A stretch of DNA of 5,263 nucleotides from NCBI GenBank assembly GCA_913009925.1, contig CAJVWY010000098.1:1-5263 (forward strand), given 5' to 3'. Below the pieces are notes generated by a model that made no database searches, was not told the origin of the DNA, and worked only from the letters and a program-made list of their open reading frames with translations. Positions 1-5,199 of the stretch are shown piece by piece; position 1 is the stretch's first letter; the number at the start of each line of letters is the position of its first letter. This DNA is from an uncultured bacterium (GTDB lineage Bacteria; Actinomycetota; Thermoleophilia; BMS3ABIN01). The translations under genes were made by a program, and so were the position numbers.

Positions 1-23
1 GTGCTCGGTAAAAGCCCCCGGCC
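1..23. repeat. Direct repeat copy 1 at the contig edge
   Basis: The first 23 bases (beginning gtgctcggtaaaagc and ending in cccccggcc) recur identically at 101-123, exactly 100 bp downstream. The match stops at base 24 (g here, t at 124). This copy begins at base 1, so the true repeat may extend further to the left; a contig ending inside a repeat is what a short-read assembler produces when the sequence occurs several times in a genome. No reading frame or RNA gene is recognisable here. The unit resembles a dispersed intergenic element, but that is inference from one contig. Confidence 0.8.
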
Positions 24-26
24 GCC

Positions 27-126
27 CGAAGCGCGACGTTACGGATTCATGGCAGGCCGGGTGCGTTTTCCCTCGCACTCGCTCCGCTGGCGCTTCGATA
101 GTGCTCGGTAAAAGCCCCCGGCCTGC
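27..126. repeat. Structured non-coding leader with nested inverted repeats (REP-like)
   Basis: Several perfect inverted repeats occupy this region. cgaagcgc (27-34) pairs with gcgcttcg (90-97). gcaggccggg (52-61) pairs with cccggcctgc (117-126). gtgcg (61-65) pairs with cgcac (74-78) around an 8-base loop and can be lengthened by a G-T and a G-C pair. The arm at 55-61 can alternatively pair with 17-23 of the first direct-repeat copy, so mutually exclusive folds are possible. No T-tract follows, so this is not a clear intrinsic terminator, and no known riboswitch consensus is recognised. The best reading is a repetitive extragenic palindrome-like element just upstream of miaB; a regulatory role is unproven. 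Confidence 0.5.
101..123. repeat. Direct repeat copy 2, upstream of miaB
   Basis: This is an identical second copy of the 23-bp sequence at 1-23. Its 3' part, cccggcc (117-123), together with tgc (124-126), forms the right arm of an inverted repeat with 52-61. It contains a TAA (109-111) that closes the miaB reading frame upstream, so miaB cannot start before 112. Confidence 0.8.
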
Positions 127-165
127 TCTGCAAACCCGGAAATAACAACCGTAAAGCGTAAGTTG

Positions 166-1482
166 ATGCTATATCATCTCACCACATTCGGCTGTCAGAT
201 GAACGATCACGACTCGGAGCGTATCCGGGGTGTGCTTGAGGAACAGGGCTGGCGCCAGACGGAAGGCACCGATGAGGCGGACCTGCTGGTAATCAATACC
301 TGCGCCGTTCGGGGGAGTGCGGAGAGCCGCCTGCTGGGACGCCTGGGAGAAGCCCGCCGGCTCAAGTCCGAACGGCCCGGGCGGCTGGTCGCCCTGGGCG
401 GCTGTTTCGCCCAGGCGCGGAAACAGGAGCTGTTCCGCGAACTGCCATTCCTTGATGTAGCTTTCGGCCCCGGCAATATCGCTGAACTGCCCGCGCTGTT
501 GGAAGCGGCGTCTGCCGGCCCCGCCTACTGTTTCGAGGACAGTCCCTTACCCAGCGCCAGACTGCCGGTCCGTCGTGCCGAATCCTATCGCGCCTGGGTA
601 CAGGTCATGACCGGCTGCACGAATTTCTGCAGTTACTGCATCGTGCCCAGGGTTCGCGGGCCGGAGCGGAGCCGCTCCGCCGGTGAGATAGTCGAGGAAG
701 TCAGGCGGCTGGTGGATGACGGTGTGGTGGAGATCACGGTCCTGGGGCAGAATGTCAACGCATACGGTCTGGACCGGGACGATGGCAGGGGGAAGGGGGC
801 GGTGTTCGCCGGGCTGCTGGCGCAGCTGGATGCCATCAAGGGTCTGGAACGCATACGCTTTACCACCTCCCATCCACGGGATCTGGGTCCGGACCTCATG
901 GAAGCCATACGGGACCTGCCGGCCGTTTGCGAGCATCTGCATCTGCCGGCCCAGTCGGGGTCTACACGTATCCTTGAACGCATGAAGCGCCGGTATACGC
1001 GTGAGCAGTACCTGGGACTGGTTGACCGCTTGCGGGAGGAAGTCGAAGGTCTGGCGCTTACCACCGATCTCATTATCGGCTTCCCCGGAGAGCGGGAAGA
1101 GGACTTCCACCGTACCATGACCCTGGTGGAGCGCTGCCGTTTTGATGGCGCCTTCACCTTTGTCTTCTCACCCCGTCCCGGAACCGAGGCGGCGGATCTC
1201 CCCGGACGTGTGCCCAAGGGCACTGTCAGGCGCCGCATGGGCGAGCTGGTGGGACTGGTACAACAGATAGCCCGTGAACAGAATCAGGAAATGGTGGGCA
1301 ATGAGATCGAGGTGCTGGTCGAAGGCAAAAGTCGCCAGGGTGGCCGGCAGCTCAGGGGACGCTCTCGCACCAACAAGATCGTCAACTTCCAGGTGCGACG
1401 GGACCAGCCGCCGCCGGGAGCGTTCGTCAAGGTGAAGATAGTCTCGGCCACATCCACCACTCTCAAGGGCGAACTCGCCTGA
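166..1482 (+). CDS. miaB: tRNA-2-methylthio-N6-dimethylallyladenosine synthase MiaB
   Basis: This cytoplasmic radical SAM methylthiotransferase converts i6A37 to ms2i6A37 in tRNAs reading UNN codons, using two [4Fe-4S] clusters. From the ATG at 166 it has 438 residues, the usual family length. The N-terminal UPF0004/MTTase domain carries the three auxiliary-cluster cysteines: C10 (TFGCQMN), C46 (NTCAVR) and C80 (GGCFAQ). The radical SAM cluster motif CxxxCxxC is C151, C155 and C158 (TGCTNFCSYC). LGQNVNAYG and HLHLPAQSGS are further family signatures. A C-terminal TRAM domain spans about 374-436, with GRSRTNKIVNF. A TTG at 163 directly precedes the ATG and could be the start; neither has a strong Shine-Dalgarno (weak gtaaag at 151-156). 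The frame is closed upstream by TAA at 109-111. The i6A substrate is made by miaA further along the same strand. The MiaB assignment rather than RimO or MtaB rests on the motif set and on miaA nearby. Confidence 0.96.
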   Translation: MLYHLTTFGCQMNDHDSERIRGVLEEQGWRQTEGTDEADLLVINTCAVRGSAESRLLGRLGEARRLKSERPGRLVALGGCFAQARKQELFRELPFLDVAFGPGNIAELPALLEAASAGPAYCFEDSPLPSARLPVRRAESYRAWVQVMTGCTNFCSYCIVPRVRGPERSRSAGEIVEEVRRLVDDGVVEITVLGQNVNAYGLDRDDGRGKGAVFAGLLAQLDAIKGLERIRFTTSHPRDLGPDLMEAIRDLPAVCEHLHLPAQSGSTRILERMKRRYTREQYLGLVDRLREEVEGLALTTDLIIGFPGEREEDFHRTMTLVERCRFDGAFTFVFSPRPGTEAADLPGRVPKGTVRRRMGELVGLVQQIAREQNQEMVGNEIEVLVEGKSRQGGRQLRGRSRTNKIVNFQVRRDQPPPGAFVKVKIVSATSTTLKGELA

Positions 1483-1547
1483 CTTCTTTCCAGGCGCCGG
1501 CGAAAACTGCGATTGAATTTACCTCGACCGGGGAAGAAGAAACTGAC

Positions 1548-1554
1548 GGGAGGT
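1548..1554 (+). promoter_or_regulatory. Shine-Dalgarno of amrB
   Basis: GGGAGGT lies five bases before the ATG at 1560 and is the best ribosome binding site in the window. It fixes the amrB start. The 77-base miaB-amrB gap shows no convincing terminator or promoter; a loose pairing of cttctttcc (1483-1491) with ggaagaag (1532-1539), with one bulge and a long loop, is not strong enough to call. Confidence 0.8.
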
Positions 1555-1559
1555 AGGCG

Positions 1560-2378
1560 ATGGAACCTTTGAAGTCACCGGTGAGAGAGGCCGCGGTGGC
1601 CGGGCAGTTCTATCCCGGCTTGGGCAGCGACCTGCGAAGCGCCGTGAGCGAGAAGCTGGGAGAGGGTCCCGGGCGCCAGGCGCTGGGGGTGATGGCGCCC
1701 CACGCCGGATACATATACTCCGGTGCGGTTGCGGGTGAAGTTTATTCTTCCGTGGTCCTGCCGAAAAAGTTTGTCATAATCGGTCCCAACCATACAGGGT
1801 TGGGACCGCCGGCCTCGTTGATGGCCGAGGGAACCTGGCGGCTGCCGGGTGGCGATGTGGCCATCGACGCCTCGCTGGCCGGGGACATATTATCCCGCAG
1901 CAGCGTTCTGACCGCGGATACCTCCGCACATGTCTACGAACATTCCATAGAAGTGCAGTTGCCGTTCCTGCAGTATCTGGCCGGCACCATGGAATTCGTG
2001 CCCGTGTGCCTGATGGTTGGGGACGCCGCTTCCTGCCGGGATGTGGGCGAGGCGGTGGCGGCAGCGATAGCGGGTCGGGAGGAGCGGGTGCTGATTATTG
2101 CCAGCTCGGATATGACCCATTACGAAAGCCAGGAAGAGGCGCAACGCAAGGACCGGCTGGCGCTGGACCGTATACTGGCGCTTGACCCGGACGGCCTGCT
2201 GGAGACGGTGAGGATCCACGGGATATCCATGTGCGGCGCAGCGCCGGCCGCGGCCATGCTGTACGCCTGCAACCAGCTGGGGGCCAGGGGAGCCGAACTG
2301 GTAAGATATGAGACCTCGGGAGACGTCACCGGAGATTTCAGCCAGGTAGTGGGCTACGCGGGCGTCGTGGTCTTCTGA
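1560..2378 (+). CDS. amrB: AmmeMemoRadiSam system protein B (Memo family)
   Basis: This 272-residue protein matches the MEMO1 family, whose fold is that of class III extradiol dioxygenases (LigB superfamily). The typical opening VREAAVAGQFYPG is at about 8-20. The metal-site residues equivalent to human MEMO1 H49, H81, H192 and C244 are all present: H48 (APHAGYIYSG), H78 (IIGPNHTG), H187 (SSDMTHY, with D184) and C225 (GISMCGAAP). The conserved EHSIEVQLPFLQ segment is at 127-138. The protein is probably soluble and cytoplasmic; no signal peptide or membrane span is seen. Human MEMO1 has been reported to bind copper and iron and to affect redox; the bacterial role is not established. It is followed by amrA (AMMECR1), its usual partner, but the third partner AmrS is not in the window. 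Actinobacteria such as mycobacteria carry, from memory, a LigB-fold protein in this same slot before miaA, so this may be its counterpart. The family call is firm; the function is open. Confidence 0.93.
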   Translation: MEPLKSPVREAAVAGQFYPGLGSDLRSAVSEKLGEGPGRQALGVMAPHAGYIYSGAVAGEVYSSVVLPKKFVIIGPNHTGLGPPASLMAEGTWRLPGGDVAIDASLAGDILSRSSVLTADTSAHVYEHSIEVQLPFLQYLAGTMEFVPVCLMVGDAASCRDVGEAVAAAIAGREERVLIIASSDMTHYESQEEAQRKDRLALDRILALDPDGLLETVRIHGISMCGAAPAAAMLYACNQLGARGAELVRYETSGDVTGDFSQVVGYAGVVVF

Positions 2379-2401
2379 CCGTATGGATAGAGCGCGCCGG
2401 C

Positions 2402-2426
2402 GGCAACCAGGCGGCAGCCGGTTGCC
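2402..2426 (+). other. GC-rich hairpin in the amrB-amrA gap
   Basis: GGCAACC (2402-2408) pairs perfectly with GGTTGCC (2420-2426). Inside it GGC (2410-2412) pairs with GCC (2417-2419), leaving a one-base bulge (A2409) and a GGCA tetraloop. This gives a ten-base-pair stem. The sequence after it (tgtcagataattta) is A/T-rich but has no run of T, so it is not a standard intrinsic terminator. It could be an mRNA stability or processing element that separates amrB from amrA expression. The rest of the 122-base gap holds nothing recognisable apart from the amrA ribosome binding region. Confidence 0.5.
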
Positions 2427-2485
2427 TGTCAGATAATTTACTTCCGGCAGTGACGTATTCGGGGGAGTAAGACAACGATGTGGAT

Positions 2486-2498
2486 GGGAGGCAGGAGG
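2486..2498 (+). promoter_or_regulatory. Double Shine-Dalgarno before amrA
   Basis: Two purine-rich boxes stand in tandem: GGGAGG (2486-2491), nine bases before the ATG at 2501, and AGGAGG (2493-2498), only two bases before it. The first has workable spacing for that ATG, which supports the 2501 start over the GTG at 2480. The GTG has its own weaker ggggga run at 2461-2466. Confidence 0.6.
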
Positions 2499-2500
2499 AC

Positions 2501-3031
2501 ATGAGCGCGGATTTGACACCAACCGTGAACCCCGCCGCCTTCGCCCGCGAGGTCATAAACGCGGCGGTGGCGGGCGAGCAACTGCCGGAGCCGCCGGACG
2601 AGGAGTTTTACCGGCAGCGAGCCGCCTGTTTCGTCAGCATCAAGAAGGATGGCCAGTTGCGTGGCTGCATCGGCACCCTGGAGCCGGTGGAGTCCGACCT
2701 CGGCCACGAGATACTCCGGAACGCACAGTCCGCCGCTTTCGCCGACCCTCGCTTTCCGGCGGTCACGGCGGCGGAAACAGATGAGCTGAGCGTCAGTGTC
2801 GATGTATTGAGCGAACCGGAGGAAGTGTTGGTTTATGAGGAGCTGGATTGCCGGAAATACGGTGTCATAATCAGCTGCGACTACCGCCGTGGCGTCCTTC
2901 TGCCCGACCTGGAGGGGGTGGAGACGGTGGAAGACCAGCTGTCCATCGCCTGTCAGAAGGCGGGAATCGGCATGGGGGAGGACTTCGCCGCCAAGCGGTT
3001 CACCGTTATGCGCTTCACCGGCGAGGACTGA
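2501..3031 (+). CDS. amrA: AmmeMemoRadiSam system protein A (AMMECR1 domain)
   Basis: From the ATG at 2501 this is a 176-residue single-domain AMMECR1 protein, a normal length for the bacterial family. The hallmark motif LRGCIGT is at residues 53-59, with the invariant cysteine at C56. The conserved AFADPRFPAV segment and the YGVII...RGVLLPDLEGV...EDQLSIACQKAGI region follow in the expected order. An in-frame GTG at 2480 would add seven residues (MDGRQED); tandem Shine-Dalgarno boxes favour 2501. No signal peptide or membrane segment is visible. The molecular activity of AMMECR1 proteins is unknown; the conserved Cys motif suggests catalysis or a thioester/metal role, which is inference. It follows amrB after a 122-base gap and precedes miaA, all on one strand. 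The pairing of AMMECR1 and Memo is the known AmmeMemoRadiSam association, with AmrS missing here. Confidence 0.92.
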   Translation: MSADLTPTVNPAAFAREVINAAVAGEQLPEPPDEEFYRQRAACFVSIKKDGQLRGCIGTLEPVESDLGHEILRNAQSAAFADPRFPAVTAAETDELSVSVDVLSEPEEVLVYEELDCRKYGVIISCDYRRGVLLPDLEGVETVEDQLSIACQKAGIGMGEDFAAKRFTVMRFTGED

Positions 3032-3121
3032 CCGGCGGCGGGCCACTTTCAGCAAGGCCGGGAAATCATGCAGTTCCCGGATAGCTATGGACGGGGAAAG
3101 CTGCCGGTTCGAGACAAGATA

Positions 3122-4054
3122 ATGATGATAGCAGTCTTCGGTCCCACCGCTGTGGGTAAGAGCCGGGTGGCCGTGGAGGTGGCGGAGAGGCTGCAAGGCG
3201 AGATCGTCTCCGCCGACTCCATGCAGGTGTACCGGGGCATCCCGCTGCTCACCGACCAGCCGTCTCCGGAACTGCGCGCCAGAATCAAACACCACCTGGT
3301 CGCCACCGTTTCCCTGTCGGAGGAGTACAGCGTCGCCCGTTATGTCCGTGAAGCCCATAAGGCGCTGGCGGATATCCACCGGCGCGGCAGGCTGCCGCTG
3401 GTTGTGGGTGGCACTGGCCTCTATCTGCAGGCGCTGCTGGGAAGGTTCTCCTTTGCCGGCCGCGCCGATGAGGGGACACGGGCTAAATGGGAGCGCTTCC
3501 TGCGGGAAGAGGGGTTGGAGGCGGCTTACGGGGAGCTGTGCCGGCTGGATGCCCGGGCGGCGGCGCTGGTGGACCGCGATAACCCCCGGCGACTGGTCCG
3601 GGCCCTGGAAGCAGCTGAGTCACGGGGAGCTTCCATCGCCGCTGAGCGTGACCGCCTGTGGGCCGGGCCGGAGTCCATCGCCGGCGGGATAGTCATATCC
3701 GGACTGGAGAAGGAGCGCGGGGAGCTGTATGGAGCCATCGACGCCCGCGTGGACGGGATGCTGGCAAGCGGCGCCATCGACGAGGTGCGCGAGGCCCGCC
3801 GTGGCCCCGTGTCGCGCACCGCCGCCCAGAGTATCGGTTTCACCGAGCTTTCAGACTTTCTGGATGGGAGACTGTCTCTGGACGCGGCCGCCGCGGCCAT
3901 CAAGCAACGCAGCCGTCGCTACGCCAAGCGCCAGCTGACATGGATGCGAAAGATGCCCGATATTGCTAGAATCGACCTGTCCGGCAGCTCCACACGAGCG
4001 GCCGCTCAGACCATTATTGAGCTCTTTGAATCCCTCGGGATGAACGGACGATGA
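3122..4054 (+). CDS. miaA: tRNA dimethylallyltransferase MiaA
   Basis: MiaA transfers the dimethylallyl group of DMAPP to N6 of A37 in tRNAs reading UNN codons, giving i6A, the substrate of MiaB. From the ATG at 3122 it has 310 residues, the typical family length. Visible motifs are the P-loop GPTAVGKS (7-14), SADSMQVYRG (30-39) with the probable catalytic D32, GGTGLYL (96-102), DNPRRLVRALE, the AAQSIGF segment, and RYAKRQLTW (266-274) near the C-terminus. The usual DIGTAKP loop after QVYRG reads PLLTDQP; the threonine is kept (T44) but the lysine is glutamine, a variant I recall from Actinobacteria. An in-frame ATG at 3068 would add 18 residues of non-conserved sequence. Neither start has a strong ribosome site, and family length favours 3122 (or the adjacent ATG at 3125). 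Its stop overlaps the dapF start by ATGA, implying translational coupling. Confidence 0.95.
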   Translation: MMIAVFGPTAVGKSRVAVEVAERLQGEIVSADSMQVYRGIPLLTDQPSPELRARIKHHLVATVSLSEEYSVARYVREAHKALADIHRRGRLPLVVGGTGLYLQALLGRFSFAGRADEGTRAKWERFLREEGLEAAYGELCRLDARAAALVDRDNPRRLVRALEAAESRGASIAAERDRLWAGPESIAGGIVISGLEKERGELYGAIDARVDGMLASGAIDEVREARRGPVSRTAAQSIGFTELSDFLDGRLSLDAAAAAIKQRSRRYAKRQLTWMRKMPDIARIDLSGSSTRAAAQTIIELFESLGMNGR

Positions 4055-4917
4055 AACCTGTGGCAGAATTCTCCAAGTGGCAGGGGATCGGCAATGATTA
4101 CGTTATCGTTGCCACAGGCGAGCTACCTTTTGAGCTGGATCCCGCCAGGATATCCCTCATCTGCGACCGCCATTACGGCATAGGCGCCGATGGGATCCTG
4201 GCGTGGAGCGAATCGGCGACAGCCGAGTTCCGCATGGACATCTTCAACCCGGACGGCGGCCGCGCCGAGATGTGCGGCAACGGAATCCGTATGCTGGCGC
4301 GGCATCTTTACCAGCGCGGCCTGGCGGGCAGCGCGACCTTCACCGTCGATACGGACGCGGGCGTAATCACGCCGACCGTGCGTGATGACGGCATGGTGCG
4401 GGTAATGATGGGGCAGGCCGTACTGGGCGGCCCCGCTATTCGTGGGTTCGACGGCACGGAGGGAGGTGGCGAGACCGTACCGGAAAGGCTTGAGGCCGCC
4501 GGGCGGGAATATATATTCACCTTCGTGGACATGGGCAACCCCCACTGCGTGATCGCGACCGACGACCTGGATTCGGTGGACCTGGAGGCCGAGGGGCCGG
4601 CGATCGAGAACCATGAGCTTTTCCCCAACCGGGCCAATGTAGAGTTCATGCGTGTCGATGGCCCCGCGGAAGTGACCATGAAGGTCTGGGAGCGGGGGGT
4701 GGGGGAGACCCGTGCTTGTGGCACCGGCGCCTGTGCTGTGGCCGTAGCCGCCTGCCGCAGCGGCAAGGCGCAGAGTCCCATGATCGTACATCTGCCGGGC
4801 GGCGACCTGGAGATCGAGGTAGATGACGACCTCAACGTCACCATGACCGGTCCGGCTGAAGAGATATACAGCGGCAACATGTCGGAAGAGTTTATAAAGA
4901 GGATAAAGGAGCTTTAG
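4051..4917 (+). CDS. dapF: Diaminopimelate epimerase DapF
   Basis: DapF is a cofactor-independent epimerase that converts LL-diaminopimelate to meso-DAP, the precursor of lysine and the peptidoglycan cross-link. The 288-residue length is normal. Both catalytic cysteines are present: C75 in EMCGNGIR and C223 in RACGTGACA. Other signatures are KWQGIGNDYV near the N-terminus, RHYGIGADG (40-48), FNPDGGRAEMCGNG, GNPHCV, NRANVEF and WERGVGET. The two-domain pseudo-symmetric layout is as expected. The start ATG overlaps the miaA stop (ATGA) and has only a weak purine run upstream, fitting coupled translation. The miaA-dapF adjacency is common in Actinobacteria. dapL follows after three bases, so the enzyme making its substrate is encoded next door. 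It uses ATA for six isoleucines despite high GC. Confidence 0.97.
   Translation: MKPVAEFSKWQGIGNDYVIVATGELPFELDPARISLICDRHYGIGADGILAWSESATAEFRMDIFNPDGGRAEMCGNGIRMLARHLYQRGLAGSATFTVDTDAGVITPTVRDDGMVRVMMGQAVLGGPAIRGFDGTEGGGETVPERLEAAGREYIFTFVDMGNPHCVIATDDLDSVDLEAEGPAIENHELFPNRANVEFMRVDGPAEVTMKVWERGVGETRACGTGACAVAVAACRSGKAQSPMIVHLPGGDLEIEVDDDLNVTMTGPAEEIYSGNMSEEFIKRIKEL
4905..4911 (+). promoter_or_regulatory. Shine-Dalgarno of dapL inside the dapF end
   Basis: AAAGGAG lies within the last dapF codons, nine bases before the dapL ATG at 4921. It supports that start and shows that dapF and dapL are read from one message. Confidence 0.75.
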
Positions 4918-4920
4918 CAT

Positions 4921-5141
4921 ATGAGGTACTCGCGGCGTATGGACGGACTCCCCCCTTATCTGTTCGCGGAGATCGAGAGGAAGATAGCGGAGAAGAGAAA
5001 GCAGGGTGTGGACGTCATCAGCCTGGGCATCGGTGATCCGGATACTCCCACGCCCCGGCACATCGTGGAGGAGATGCAGCGGCAGGTGGCGGACGCGGCC
5101 AACCATAAGTACCCCACAAACCGCGGTACGGACGAGTTCCG
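4921..5141 (+). CDS. dapL: LL-diaminopimelate aminotransferase, N-terminal fragment (contig-truncated)
   Basis: DapL is a PLP-dependent class I/II aminotransferase that makes LL-diaminopimelate from tetrahydrodipicolinate and glutamate in one step, bypassing the succinylase or acetylase branch. Only the first 73 residues plus two bases of codon 74 are genuine, out of a usual length near 390. They show the family N-terminus: LPPYLFAEIERKIAEKR (10-26), VDVISLGIGDPDTPTP (30-45) and NHKYPTNRGTDEF (61-73). The catalytic lysine and PLP motifs lie in the missing part. The frame appears to continue to a TAG at 5161-5163, but from 5142 the sequence is adapter: the last residues (DRKSVV) and that stop are artificial, so the gene is truncated by assembly, not by mutation. 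Codon 74 begins CG and is Arg whatever its third base. Adjacent dapF supports DapL over other aminotransferases, although a related family member cannot be excluded from a fragment. Confidence 0.85.
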
Positions 5142-5199
5142 AGATCGGAAGAGCGTCGTGTAGGGAAAGAGTGTAGATCTCGGTGGTCGCCGGATCATT
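5142..5199. other. Illumina P5/universal adapter (sequencing artefact)
   Basis: This 58-base stretch begins agatcggaagagcgtcgtgt and matches, from memory, the full reverse complement of the Illumina TruSeq universal (P5) adapter over all 58 positions except one (g at 5193 where the adapter has t). It is what a read shows when it runs through a short insert into the adapter. It is not genomic. It interrupts dapL and should be trimmed together with everything after it. Confidence 0.98.

Noticed and set aside
1..123. CRISPR array or attachment site suggested by the direct repeat
   Set aside because: Only two copies with a 77-base spacer, no cas genes, no integrase and no tRNA end nearby.
1483..1539. 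Terminator after miaB from cttctttcc and ggaagaag
   Set aside because: The arms are short, need a bulge, enclose a loop of about 40 bases and have no T-tract.
2478..2504. Eight-codon upstream frame (ATG 2478, TGA 2502-2504) ending on the amrA start as a leader peptide
   Set aside because: The ATGA overlap is neat, but the peptide (MWMGGRRT) has no attenuation signature and arises by chance from the purine-rich ribosome site.
2438..3379. 313-codon minus-strand open frame over amrA and miaA
   Set aside because: Long antisense frames are expected in GC-rich DNA; it shadows two well-supported genes and shows no family motif.
5161..5163. Apparent natural stop making dapL an 80-residue gene or pseudogene
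   Set aside because: The TAG is inside the Illumina adapter, so it says nothing about the real gene.
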